This document shows positions 20,081 through 31,794 of a stretch of DNA of 36,226 bases, piece after piece. How positions within the stretch are numbered: position 1 is the first letter of the stretch; every line of letters begins with the position of its first letter. The DNA is from Saccoglossus kowalevskii (taxonomy: Eukaryota > Hemichordata > Enteropneusta > Harrimaniidae). The stretch lies in the NCBI RefSeq assembly GCF_000003605.2, contig NW_003105102.1, forward strand, positions 495,112-531,337, in the 5' to 3' direction. Position numbers and translations under genes: made by a program. The notes below the pieces were generated by a model. It saw only the letters and a program-made list of their open reading frames with translations, was not told the origin of the DNA and ran no database searches.

Positions 20081-22490
20081 AATAATACCAATATAACTCA
20101 TTGCTTTGTGAAATTGTGAATAAAAAATCTAGTGAATGTACTATCTAATATCAAACTAGTGAATATAAATGTGTTTTCAGTACCACGTTGGTAGATTTAA
20201 GGCAACTAGCGGTAGGTCGATTTATGTATAAACGTGCCTGATCAGACACAATCTTTAAGAACGAGAAAGCATATCTATAACAAACACCGCACCACAGAGC
20301 GGTGTATGCTACTCCTCCTACAAGAAACTCATTATTGACAGTTACCCGGGGTATCAAGGCATCCAACAACCTTGACTGCTGCTGAACTCAGTACTCGGTG
20401 GGAAATCGTAATATGGTGAAGTTGGACGTAGACGGTTTCGATTTATCCTACAGCATTGTTTAGACTGTCGGAAAAATCCGCGCTCTAAAAATGCAAACTT
20501 TACACACATTGACTGACGTGATGTCATAAATCGGGGTGCCACTAATGATGTCATGCAAACATAAGTGCCAAATACAGAAAATAAGGTACGTTACGTTCAT
20601 ATATAACTATTTGTCAGTCGGCCACTTGAAACACCACGGTTTCCTGGCTGCATTGTGTCGAACAGGAAGGAGCGCAGACCAAATTAATGATAATCACCGC
20701 CAATAATAATGTGACTATAGCGAGCTCTCGGGGACTGCACATTTTCAATACGAGACAACTATGTTAATTAATAGGAATGTTAATTACTCCAATTATTACA
20801 TTTTTAAAGCTATGTGCGTCCACTATGCGAGGAAGAGACCGGAAACTGAAATGGACTGAGTGATCTTGGTGGCATTGCGTAGCTCCATGTTTACAGGCCA
20901 TATTACGGACAGACAAAATAAACAGAGTATACTGAAAGACATATACACATACATAGGAACCAGGTCGCATTCAGTTATTTATAGAAGATCGATTTATCAC
21001 ATATGCTACACTCTGCAGTTTGAATATTTTCAATATTATCGTTATAATTGATTATAAAGTTATCGATTGATTTAATTAATTGATTTGCTGCGTCTACAGA
21101 TACGAAACCACTTATATGGTCATAAAAAATGTAATCGCCGACTAAAGGTTTTCTCTTTCGATACACAATTTCACAGGAAAAGCCAACACTTGAGATACCG
21201 CCATGGAGTTAAGGGGCACCACTGAAATTATTTATTAGTTTGTGTTTTATTTCCTATTCGGCTTTTAGACTGTTATCGGCGGCAATCCGACCTCTTTAAG
21301 TAGGATAAATTATAATTATCTGTGTGTCAAGAATGCTACCTAACGCTTAATTTGGACACAATTTCCATAAACATGTATATTTAAGCATTATTTCAGAAAA
21401 AAATTAATCATCCATAATTCAAGTCCATCTTATAACTAAATATGATTTTTTTTTCAGTTGCCGGGCAAATTTTGAGATTTCACGGTGAGATCATAAATAG
21501 TAGTGACCTATTAGTGAAATTCCCCGTTGAAATAAAATGTAGAACTTGAACGCCTAGTGGTGACGTCACGTATCATATGTAATAGCAATAAAAGTCGGTG
21601 TTGCGAAATGTTCGCGTGTGCTCTGAATCACAACATAGAATATGTATCAATTGCTTATTAGACATAATAAATGAATATACTCTATATTCAAATCATGTAC
21701 TTCAGCCGCTTTACGCTACAGACGAAATTAAAACGCTTGAAAACAAGTAACAGCGGGATGGCACAGCGATTTCGTGAAATGTGTGTAGTGCTTTTGGATG
21801 CCATGCATGCAAGAAACTGTGAAATAATAGTGGTTTATATTTCAATCTTCGAGTTGAGATCTTAAAAAGACGAGATTAACAATTTCGATAAACTAGTAAG
21901 TTGCGTTGATGTTCATCTAGCCATACATATTATGACGCTTAGTGGTTCCCTCAATCTGACTGATTGCAATCGAGGTGATCCATATATCTCATGAGATATC
22001 ACCGATCAATGTTACAATAAAAACACAACATTCGAATATGTCGTCTAGATGGAAGTCGAAAAATATAAACAAATATCACAAATAGTTGAACGAATTCTAA
22101 TTATACCAGGTTTCCGATACCCCGATAATAGGTCATGATTGCGACGATTACACCATTTCCTTGTCATCACAAGTACAGGAAACTAGAAATCAACAAGTAC
22201 ATTATTTTTTTTGAGATCACGTCAGTGATAAATTTTACGATTGCGCCCTCACGCGGTGAATAACATTGGATATATGATGTGATTTGTGTCGAATGGAATA
22301 ACATTCTATGGGTTCTTTATATGGCGAATAGTATGGTGAAATTTCCATTCTGAATCCCTACATATTGCTAATTTGTTGAGAATCTAGGATTTTTGGTCCA
22401 AGTATTGAGAGTATATCGGCCCCGATTGTTAGTTGCAGGATTTAGTATTTTTACGGGTGAGCGATCACATACAATTATATATATATGCAC

Positions 22491-22553
22491 ATATATTTTA
22501 TTTGTTTTGTTTTAATATATATATAAATTAAAAAGAAAACAAACAAAATATAT
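22491..22553. repeat. AT-rich imperfect inverted repeat
   Basis: Left arm ATATTTTATTTGTTTTGTTT pairs with AAAGAAAACAAACAAAATAT of the right arm with few mismatches, around a (TA)n centre. It would fold as a stem of about 26 bp. It may be a small MITE remnant or a chance AT palindrome. Confidence 0.6.
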
Positions 22554-23331
22554 ACTAATAAGAAGGGAAATGGAAGTGTACGAAATTTCACTTTAAATAT
22601 TTAAAACCGAAAGTGCAATAAATATTAATGTTTTAAATAAAATACAGAATTATATTATCGTGAGAAAATATCATGATGCTATTCGCTAATAATATAAAAA
22701 CACGCTAAAAATATTTATAAGCCGCGACAATAACGTAATATAGCACGGTGTAATGCCTACTAGTGATTCCAATCATGCCATCCCAACTTGTAAATACGTC
22801 TGTTTACAGTAGTTTGTATTTTCGTAAGGAGCTGCAAAAATATATGAATGGCCCATCAGTATTACCGGCGACGCTCGTGTATTTTTTATGGGACGCCCCC
22901 TCAGAAACTCAGAAACTTGCCGCCGTCTTGTGGAATGCTCCGCCCCCCGCCCATGGGTTAGATCGCCGATAGAATTAAGCGTAGTCCAATAAACTTGTCA
23001 ATAGATACCACTAAACGAGCGGAACCTCACACTTACCAGAGCCTCGATCTAAAAAACACACCACTATTTTGACCTGCAGTCAGCGCTCTGTTGATCGACC
23101 CTGAATGCGTACGATTCAGCTCAGCGCAGTCGGAGTTGTTTTATTTCGTTCTAAAGTACGCACTTACTAGTGAGGTGTTCAAAACATTCACCCAACTTCG
23201 AGCGTAAGTCCTCGTCGCCGATTTCTCTACTATCCACTCGATCCTGCCAGCACCGATAATAGTTAACGTAGATTATAGCAGGCGATATTTTTCAGAAGTT
23301 TAGAGACGTTTGGGGACGTCAAATGACTGAC

Positions 23332-23342
23332 TGACTGAGTCA
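23332..23342. promoter_or_regulatory. AP-1-type palindrome upstream of EMI-protein gene
   Basis: TGACTGAGTCA is an 11-bp perfect palindrome containing the AP-1 consensus TGAGTCA. It is preceded by further TGAC repeats. It lies about 330 bp before the start codon at 23669, within the presumed promoter or 5' UTR. The role is inferred. Confidence 0.35.
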
Positions 23343-23668
23343 AAACGAGCTGACTTTTTTAAAAGTCTACGCATTTTTGTTTATCGGTATACACAGCTAC
23401 AGTAGTCGGTCACATTACGGGCACAGCGCCTCGCTTGAAGAAATCGAGACCATTTTGTTAACCTATGGGTCCAATAGTTTGATCATTCAACCCAGTGCAA
23501 AGGATTTCACTGTTATCTACTATAGGCTACCCAGCAACGTACAATTGACACTGATTCTATATTCGCTGTGAGGTTGTCCAAAACGTGACGGAATCTAAAA
23601 CAATTTTGTGAGAAGAAATTACTAGGAACTGAAGAACTTTCGAGGACTGTTTGGGTGAAAGCACTACC

Positions 23669-23778
23669 ATGGATCTTATACCTAGTGGAAAAACGTTTCT
23701 ATCCAAACTGTTACTTGTTGTTGGACTTTTGATACTTTTTATTAAAATGGGACGCACTGGCGAATTGCACCCCGGCAT
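23669..23778 (+). CDS. MEGF6: EMI-protein exon 1: signal peptide
   Basis: The ATG lies in strong context (cactaccATGG). The exon has 36 codons plus two bases, then donor gtgagt from 23779. A basic N-terminal region and a 12-residue hydrophobic stretch are followed by K-M-G-R-T-G-E-L-H, with likely cleavage near R-T-G. No other in-frame ATG upstream gives a better signal. The stretch upstream (about 23100-23668) is presumed promoter and 5' UTR. Confidence 0.88.
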
Positions 23779-25054
23779 GTGAGTATTCTCTAAAGTCCTT
23801 TCGCTGTGTATCTTTTTTTTTTTTTAAACAAACTTTCCTTACAATACATGCTATGCACTGATGTTCAGAGTAAAAAAAAACGGCCAAGTAAAGCGTTGTC
23901 TAAAAGTTGAAGCGATTAACAATACGGCTACCTTCCCCGGCGACTTCCTACTGTGCCGGCACACATACTAGTGAGAAGCTCAGCTCCGACCAGAGACCGC
24001 CCAACTCAATTCAAAAGTGTCTTCACGTATTAAAAATGTATTGTGTTCGTTTATATTTTGTTTGTGAAGTCTTAGCCTATTTATGAAGTCGAATTATTTG
24101 GCGGATTTTAAGTGTTAAATATTATTGTCGTTGCAGGCGCAACGTTTGTCCATACCAAGAAGTTCAACTGGTGGGCCATCGCCAGCCGTGCGTGCGGGAT
24201 TTCACCAAATGGGTTAAAGTTTGGAAAAACAACTGCGGGTACAATCAACAAGAATGGTGTGTCGGCTACGAACGAAGGTAAACGCAAACATTTATTTTGT
24301 TCTCACTTTCAAATTTTGGAGTGGTTTGTTTGTACCTTATCTCGCCATCTCGAGCTGTTTGTGAATGGCCGAATCCGGATTTTTATCATATTCTGTCGTT
24401 GCTTTATTTTAGCTGTAGAAGTCCGTAAGTGGTGTAAGTCAACATTTCGAACTGTACCAGCTGTGTCAAGAATGGCGCTTGTACCTGTGCAATTTTTAGC
24501 AGCAAACTGAATACTTTTTATGAAAAATTTGTGTGATAAATCTTACTTAAAATTTACTTCTGGTGTTTTATGAATTTCTTATCGAAATAGTGATTTTTTT
24601 ACTAAAAAAATAAAATTAATAATAACAAATAAAAATAAAGTTGTCTCTGAATACTTTTAGATAAAATATTTTGAGCTTAGATTTTGACATGCACATATGT
24701 TGTATGGTCTACCCCCTGGATATATTACACCCCCCCCCCCCTGATAAAATCTCTTGAGCTTTGTGTAAAATTGAAACCAAGCTCCACCATGTAGACATGG
24801 TTGTTTTATTTGAATAACCTCTTATTCTGGGGGAGGGTACATGTACATACGCAGGGCGCTAGGCAATTGGGATGACAATAAAATGTCCTCCCCAGGGTGA
24901 GTTAACACAATAGCCCTAAATAAATCATTGTGATTATTTTCTAGAACGGCGTACTATACAACTTACAGGACGGTATATCAGGAGACTTATCAAACAACGT
25001 ACAGATGCTGTCACGGGTGGTCACAGCTAAACGGCGAGTCAGGCTGTGCTTATC
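23669..25054 (+). CDS. MEGF6: Secreted EMI-domain protein, 5' end (MEGF6-like)
   Basis: Exons 23669-23778, 24137-24277 and 24945-25054 join in frame to 120 residues plus one base. Residues 1-30 form a signal peptide with a hydrophobic core L-L-L-V-V-G-L-L-I-L-F-I at about 14-25. Residues 38-120 are a complete EMI domain: N-V-C at 41, further Cys at 55, 70 and 78, the W-C-V-G-Y-E-R-R motif, a Tyr/Thr-rich strand, then C-C-H-G-W at 105-109 and Cys 118. EMI domains are small disulfide-bonded modules at the N-terminus of extracellular proteins. L-V-G-H-R-Q-P-C-V, W-C-V-G-x-E-R-R and C-C-x-G-W-S-Q fit MEGF6 better than MEGF10/11 or EMILINs as I recall them. The final phase-1 donor suits EGF-like exons, which must lie beyond the window. 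Confidence 0.88.
23779..24136 (+). other. EMI-protein intron 1 (358 bp)
   Basis: GT-AG intron with poly-T near 23813-23825. No structure of note. Confidence 0.9.
24137..24277 (+). CDS. MEGF6: EMI-protein exon 2: first half of EMI domain
   Basis: Acceptor ttgcag ends at 24136 and donor gtaaac starts at 24278. The first base completes a Met codon split over the splice. The exon carries R-N-V-C-P-Y-Q-E-V-Q-L-V-G-H-R-Q-P-C-V-R and then W-V-K-V-W-K-N-N-C-G-Y, ending W-C-V-G-Y-E-R. It contains four of the seven EMI cysteines. Confidence 0.9.
24278..24944 (+). other. EMI-protein intron 2 (667 bp)
   Basis: GT-AG intron. The apparent open frame continuing from exon 2 to about 24510 is read-through of the intron in another frame. 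It contains a run of 12 C around 24731-24742. Confidence 0.85.
24945..25054 (+). CDS. MEGF6: EMI-protein exon 3: second half of EMI domain
   Basis: Acceptor ttttctag ends at 24944 and donor gtaagt starts at 25055. The exon encodes T-A-Y-Y-T-T-Y-R-T-V-Y-Q-E-T-Y-Q-T-T-Y-R, then C-C-H-G-W-S-Q-L-N-G-E-S-G-C-A-Y. It ends one base into a codon (phase 1). C-C-x-G-W with a following G-C is the signature end of EMI domains that run into EGF repeats. Confidence 0.9.
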
Positions 25055-27279
25055 GTAAGTACCCACACACAAACTATAAACCCATTAATTTTCACATACT
25101 CCAAAAAATCCGACTTTGGGCAACTGCCCGTCTTTAAATCAATCAGTCAGATTTGTGACGACGTGTGAAGTTGTTAAAAACTTTGAGTTTGAGTGTTACT
25201 ATATTAAATTTGTTGAAATATGTTTAAGTAGGAGATAATGATTGTTGCATCATGGGTAATACTGATGTTGTAGAATAATGTATCCATTGCAGTTCTTGAA
25301 TGTGATTTAGATCATAAAACTGTCAAATGGTTTACTACATTACTGTCTCATAAATGTCACTCTGATAATGCCACCTTGTAGTGAACTTTAAACATCTTCT
25401 CTCCGTTCAACTTCAGTTCTGAAAAACGACTGTGTGCATCCATGGTTCATCTGAGAATTGTTGACACCTTCCACAAAATAAAACTAAAATAATGTCTAGA
25501 ACTGGATATTATTCATTTTGGTCACAAATTAAAAAATTTTATTTTAGAAAAATGTGCCAGCTGTTGCACTCAAATGTTGGCGGGAGAAATAATGACATTC
25601 ATAGGTTTAAGTGGGGGGGGGGGTACACATACTTCCCTAGCCCTAAAATAAGGAAAAGGCATGTCAAGGCATTTTGATGCTTTACAGTAAAGTTTATTGT
25701 GGGAATTCACGGTATTTTGCAAAGATTTTCAAAAGTATTTGTACCATTTCTGAAAATAGCAACTATGAGTCTCAAAATAGGCTGCTTTTCCAAGGAAATG
25801 TGAAGCATTGAATGGTCTGTAAAGGTGGTGGTGGTGATGGTGGTGGTGGTGGTGGGGGCTCTTTTGTAAGACGACAGGAAACTTGTGTGCATCAGTTGTT
25901 AAATGAGAGAAGTAATAGTATGGGGTTATCACCAGAAATAATTGTTCATTGGTACGTGTAACATTATGGACTGAATCATCCACATAACACGTATCATCTC
26001 CAAACAAAACACCACAAGTTAATTACTTAAACATTTTGTCCATCTGAACAATATTTTTTTCAGAGTTTGAGTAGTTTTATTCTTTGTGAAGCAATTCTTA
26101 GACAAATCCTGCCTCACCCTCCTATAACAACCAATACACCACCCCTCAATAATTAGTGGATTCATTCATAGGTGTGCTGTTTTTAAATGGTTTGGGATTA
26201 TTCCATTTTATTGTGGGAGTTTTCATTTTAAAATGAGGGACAATCAGTTAAATTTTGCAGAAGAAATCTTTATAATATAAACCTTTAGTATATTCTATAG
26301 GGTCAAGTATTTTTGATTGAATTTTTTAAAAAATAAACGTTTAGACCAGAGTGAAGTTTTGTACCATTGTGGATGCTTTCTTGTGCACAGTATATAATTA
26401 AGTTCTGCCAATCTTGAGTAATTACATAGCTACCATTGGACGATCCCTTATCTTTCTCAATGCCGTAATTGCTCCTATTCTATCCTAGCAATTGCAGAGC
26501 TATTTTGCCCAGATAATGAGGTGTTTTTTATTTCACTCCATGGTTGGTATCAGTCCTGAATCTGTTTTCTCAACAACTTAGATTTATTGTTATCATGAAA
26601 AGCAATGGATGGGTGAAGAATTACTGAAATACAAATTACTCTGAATTTAATACGTGTATGGTTTTTGATAGCCTCCATTAACTGGGCTGATAGCTATTGG
26701 CCTCAATGTGTTGAGCAATCAAGGTATAAACAGAAAGATCGGACAACTTACAAGATAAAAACAAGTTCGCTATCAGGGAAAGTGGTGGCACTTTATACAA
26801 AGATTCAATTTGTATGGTCTCAGACGTCGCCAAAGTATGGGACTCGTGAATCGTTGTATGAAGCACTAACACAGGAGTCTCGCATGAAACTGTTAAGCCG
26901 ATAAAGTACGGGACCTTGAAATATTTCAGTAGGACTACCCATTACTATGCAGTTATATGTTACTGAAGTACTACTACTGTATACTCTAGAAATCTTTATT
27001 AATTTAGTATGAATTGTGAAATTAAATCCTTGCAAATATTCGCAAATAAATAAACTGCCGTCCTTTCTCATGGTGAAAGTTTTTGTGTTATTTTTACCTG
27101 TAATTCACTAGGTATGGTAGAATAATTACCGGTAATAGTGTATGTATTACTATAAGAGAAAGATAGCACTCTCAAGTAAGAAACACTGCAGTCCTCAACT
27201 TTGATCTTAAGCTTCCTCTGGTGTCCCAAGCTTTTAAATTACCATATGTCATAGAGTGCATTACTGGTGACTTCTTTTT

Positions 27280-27370
27280 AGCTCCGCTGTCGACTTTGTC
27301 GAGCGTAGCTTATCATATGAGTGATTGTCCGTCGTCGTCTGTCGTCGTCGTTTGTCGTCCGTCGTCCGTG
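27280..27370. mobile_element. Hairpin end and GTC-rich tract of a dispersed repeat
   Basis: AGCTCCGCTGTCGAC (27280-27294) and GTCGAGCGTAGCT (27298-27310) form an inverted repeat with a 3-base loop and a two-base bulge. It is followed by a (GTC/GTCC)n run to about 27370 and then by the 156-bp tandem block. Hairpins of this kind followed by CGTCGTC runs recur in marine invertebrate genomes as I recall. The class of element is not known to me. Confidence 0.5.
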
Positions 27371-27379
27371 TCAATGTTT

Positions 27380-27925
27380 TACTTTTTCGACTTCTTCTTA
27401 AAAACTACAAGCCTGAATGCTTTGATACTTGGTGTATATGTACCTTGGGTAGACCTCTCTTAGGTTTGTTCATTTCATGTTGATATCTTCAATTCTCTAA
27501 TTTTGGTAAATATTTTTGTAATTTTTGGTAAAAAGTGATATTTTCGACTTCTTGTTAAAAACCAATAGTTCAATTGCTTTGATATTACATATTTAGATAC
27601 TACATGTAGACCTTTCTCAGATTTGTTCATTTCGTGATGGTATCTTCGATTCTATAATTTTGGTGAATATTTTTGTCATTTTTGGTAAAAAGTGATATTT
27701 TCGACTTCTTGTAAAAAACCAATAGTCTGATTGCTTTGATATTACATATATAGGTACTACATGTGGACCTCTCTCAGATTTGTTCATTTTGTGATGGTAT
27801 CTTCAATTCTCTAATTTTGGTGAATATTTTTGTAATTTTTAGTAAAAAGTGATATTTTCGACTTCTTGTTAAAAACTGTAAGTCCGATTGCTTTGATACT
27901 ATACATATTGTTCATTTTCTAATGA
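27380..27925. repeat. ~156-bp tandem repeat, 3.5 copies
   Basis: TTTTCGACTTCTTGTTAAAA recurs at about 27384, 27541, 27697 and 27855. It is each time followed by a GATTGCTTTGATA block, then AGACCTCTCTCAGATTTGTT, CATTTCGTGATGGTATCTTC and AATTCTCTAATTTTGGTGAA. The last copy is cut and diverged. Copies are roughly 85-90% alike. Confidence 0.9.
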
Positions 27926-28059
27926 TGTCTTCAGTTCTTTAATTGAAATGTGCATTGCTAACAGCAGAGCTATCTCAACCTATAGGCTGCTTGTCATATA
28001 ACCAGACTGTTTAGTGTTATATGTCTTGTATGTCTCATACCACTGTGACTATATGCATA

Positions 28060-28455
28060 GAGATGTAATGGAGTTGTCTTTTGAAACAATCCAGTTGCTG
28101 ACTTACTAGCTTTGTATGAATTAGTGATTGTTCTATGTCCAGCTGTTGACTGCAGCTTATATGGCTGAGGTTGTGTATAGTGACTGGAGATGTGACTGTT
28201 ATTTCCCAATGCTGACTGTAGTTTCTATTATGGCTTTTTAAAGTGGATGAAGATGACTGTTATTTGTCCAGTTGCTTACATACTTCTACCATGGTTTTGT
28301 AAAGTGAATGAACATGTGCCTGATATTTATGTCCCAAATTCTGACTAAGCTTCTACTATGGCAGCCTAAGTGTGTGGACATGTGACTGATATTTATGTCC
28401 CAAATTCTGACTAAGCTTCTACTATGGCAGCCTGAGTGTGTGCACATGTGACTGG
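28060..28455. repeat. Degenerate ~66-bp tandem repeat
   Basis: Five to six units with the pattern ACTGTTATTTNTCCNANTTG, CTGACTNNNCTTCTACTATG, GCNNNNTAAGTGNATGNACATGTG. The last two units (from 28322 and 28388) are nearly identical with a 66-bp period, and earlier ones are increasingly diverged. Confidence 0.8.
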
Positions 28456-29072
28456 TGTATACTCAGTAGCTCAGTATATCTACATGTGTTTATAATTGAA
28501 TGGAGGTATTGCTGACATGCCTTGTTTTGTTAATATTCTTTGTTCAAATTTTCATGTTTAGCTTATACCTCTGAAATATGACATTGTTACCTTTAGTTGT
28601 CTTCCCTTTACCTTATTCCTCCTAAATGGGTGGGTTATATCACCCTCCCATAATTCAGCTGAATTAGACTACCTCATTCCTTTTAAACATGACAAGTTTT
28701 ATTACTTTCCAACAGCTCAGTTGACATTTACCACTTTCTTATTTTCTATCCAAATATCACTTAAATTGCTGTATCAGATTCCCATGATTCCATCTGATGA
28801 AAGTGGGGGTTTGTCTCCACTGTGATTGGATATCTGTACTTGCCCTGATTAGACAAAGACCTGCAAGGGCATACACCACCACACTAGACATATACAAAAA
28901 CAGTTGAAAAGATTGTGATCAGTGATGTGCCTCTGTACACTATAAACTGGTTTTAAATTTAAATACAATAAATATTCATTACCAGAAATTTTATAATATA
29001 ATGGTGTTTGTGACAACTAATTGTCACAAATATCATTATGACATTCCTGTGTTAAGAATTAATAAATTAAAT

Positions 29073-29110
29073 TAAACATTAATTAATTAATTAATTAATT
29101 AATTAATTAT
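29073..29110. repeat. (ATTA)n microsatellite
   Basis: About nine ATTA units in an uninterrupted run inside AT-rich sequence. Confidence 0.95.
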
Positions 29111-29550
29111 AGGATCACCCATATTAGTCCACTTCGAGTAAATATGGACTTAATCAAATATATACAATTTTTAAGTTAAAATTTACTGTACATGAAGTGG
29201 TTTGTGTCATAAATTTATGGGTTTTCTCCCCTATGAAAACTGATATTTTTAATTTTCCCTATAGATTTACACCATTGTGTAAGGTATAATTAAAATGAGA
29301 AATTATGGTCATTTGGCTCAAATTAACAAAGAAATTATAGAATAGTACATACAAATTTGCAAAATCATTGTACCGTTTTTGTTAAACTTAATTTGAAAAA
29401 ATAAAAAGCTGTAAACATTTTTATTTTCACTGGCATTCAAAGTCAAAATTATATATTAATCAGGTTTTGAGTTCATGAATTTGCCAGTAAAACAATGTGT
29501 ACTAATCAGTGTATATTTGACATGTTCTTGTAAATTTACTGTAGCTTTTT

Positions 29551-29610
29551 TTTCTTATCAGGGAAAATAACGAAATTAAAACCCAGTGAATAATATCTGC
29601 ATTTACAGTA
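29551..29610 (-). repeat. Dispersed TACTGTAAATGCA repeat, copy 3 (inverted)
   Basis: The reverse complement reads TACTGTAAATGCAGATATTA, then TTCACTGGGTTTTAATTTCG and TTATTTTCCCTGATAAG, the same block order as the copies at 13527 and 20012. A TACTGTAG at about 29537-29544 faces the TACAGTA end, giving short inverted ends. Confidence 0.75.
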
Positions 29611-31504
29611 GTTTATCAGCGAAAGCATAAGCCATGGAATTTGTGTTCTGATTTATTTACTCAGAGATTCATGTATATTTGCCTGTCACAATACATGGAG
29701 CCTGGCTGCAGGGTATTTATACATTGTTACAATGTCCAACTAACAATGTATCAAGTTCACTAATTGAGTGGCACTGTTTATTTGAAATTCAGTTAGGTGG
29801 TTTTTTCAGTCTTTTAAGGTTTGTATAAAAAGTGAAAAATAGTAGTGTGTACGTGATGATATGCTTGATTTGCTTACAGTTATCTGGATTTCTCTAACAC
29901 ACCATTGAGATGTCTATCACCCATTCCAACTTATTGTTCCACTCTTCACCTGTTCTATTCCAGTTTCTTTGGATGCTCTCCATTGGTTACCTGACTATTC
30001 CGTTTGTTATCAACCCTCCCCAATTACCTGTATCATGCTTCAGGGATAATTATTTTAAGGAGGTTGGGGGGGGGGGGGAACTAAATGTTGGAATTGGTCA
30101 TTAAGTGTTGAATGTGTAACAGTTGATTTGTCTGACATACTGCATCATTACATTGGTTTAATGGTAGTGAGTTTTGACCAGTACCCACTGTTCTAAAACT
30201 GTATAAAATGTTGATCAACTTACGTATGGAGAAACAGGTTTTTTTTGTTTTATTGTGATGTGCTCATACAATTATTCACGTACTCCATCTAATTTGCATT
30301 TCTTGTTTTCTAAGTGCAAGAAAGTCAAAACTTTCATGCCAGTTTTTACTAAAACCATAAATTTATTTATACAAGACATGAATGTTTTGAATATTTACAA
30401 TTTTTTTTTATAAATTTCAACTGGCAATTGAAAACAATTTGACCAATCACAACCGGCGACCAATAATTGAAAGAAATGTGCAAAGACTCATGGGATATAG
30501 GCATCAACAAATCCTTCCTATAAAAAAATTCATGGAATTGAATGAAGCAGAAGGATTTTCCAGGATAAATGTTTCATAAATGTTTTATAAATTTTCATAA
30601 AAAACATTGCCTTCATGAAATTCACTGAAATTGATTTACCACATAGCCTGCCAATGCTGTTTTTTCTCATTTATTTCACTATCTGTAGTGCATTTCAGCA
30701 GGCATATGTTAAACAATATTTTATCTTTGTAAGTAGCTGGGGTATTATGTTTTGTTTTTTTCTGTTCTAGACACATTAAATTTGGTTGTAGTACCTAGCT
30801 CAACTGTTCCAGTCTACTGGTTCTCGTGGTAACCAAATCCTTTGCAGATCAATACTGTATTTGTAGTTTGGTGTGAAATGGGTTTTCATATAATCTACTG
30901 CCTTTCAGGCATCCTTATTTTTATTGTAAACTCTATTTCAACATACAAATTGTTATTGATAAAGTGTTGAATTTATCTTCCTCAGTTTTGTCAATGTGTG
31001 TGTTATGGGTCACAGGTTGTTGGTAACCTCGGAGATGTTTTAATTGTTGGTTGTTTATTTTCTCAAGCTGGGTGGATTGTACTTATTGCCTTCTCACATC
31101 AGCTGAGGTCGTCTAGTTGTGTTTCCTGTTCTTTGTATCTCATGTATTGTTAAAATCTTAAACATCATGTGGGAGGTGTTTGTTGGAAAATACAGACTGA
31201 ATACCTCAGCAATACTTTGATCTCTGGGTTGTTTTCTTTTTTATTACAATTTACAAATACATGTATTTTATGAATGTAACAGTTTTAATCTTCCCTTGGG
31301 TTTTTTCTGTGATTGACCTTTACAATGTATCGTCAATTTTGTTTTGTACGTTGTGGTAAATATTTTACCCATGATGCTTTAGATGATTGTGAACAGTAGT
31401 TCAATTCGCGCCCTGTCCCCTTCAAAAATTGAATGAGTATCGGTTGGCGTGCAGATGTTCTGGTCATTCAGCTGTGATTAAAAGGGGTTCTTTTTAAACG
31501 GTGG

Positions 31505-31794
31505 TATTCAATTAAACATGCAGGGTACAGATGTATTTGAAGAGTATTTACCTTCAGAACTCAAGTACTATCATGACAGCTTATACACCATAGTATGAAA
31601 TGACTAGTACCTGTATGGTTAATACAGTTAATAATTTATTACTTGTTATTTAGTATTCAATTAAACATGTTTGGTACAGATGTATTTGAAGAGTATTTAC
31701 CTTCAGAACTCAAGTACTATCATGACAGCTTATACACCATAGTATGAAATGACTAGAACCTGTGTGGTTAATACAGTTAATAATTTATTACCTG
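31505..31794. repeat. 149-bp tandem duplication
   Basis: Two copies beginning TATTCAATTAAACATG at 31505 and 31654, nearly identical over at least 140 bp (for example TACCTTCAGAACTCAAGTAC and TATCATGACAGCTTATACAC in both). Confidence 0.95.

Larger units (their letters stand above)
19660..23330. other. Intergenic upstream of the EMI-protein gene
   Basis: No conserved gene recognised. CpG remains frequent. It contains a dispersed repeat at 20012, an AT-rich inverted repeat at 22491, and a GC-box-like patch with two CCGCCC motifs at about 22939-22950. Confidence 0.5.

Noticed and set aside
24278-24510. Open frame running from EMI exon 2 into intron 2.
   Set aside because: It uses another frame from the conserved EMI frame, and the exon is bounded by a clear donor that joins exactly to the second half of the domain.
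25729-26007. Minus-strand open frame with a run of about ten His.
   Set aside because: It is a translated (GGT)n microsatellite with no other protein-like features.
26665-27071. Overlapping open frames on both strands inside the long EMI-gene intron, considered as a retroelement fragment.
   Set aside because: No reverse transcriptase, integrase or other motif could be found.
31395-31425. GTTCAATTC, considered as a tRNA or tRNA-derived SINE B box.
   Set aside because: No A box, anticodon arm or acceptor pairing around it.
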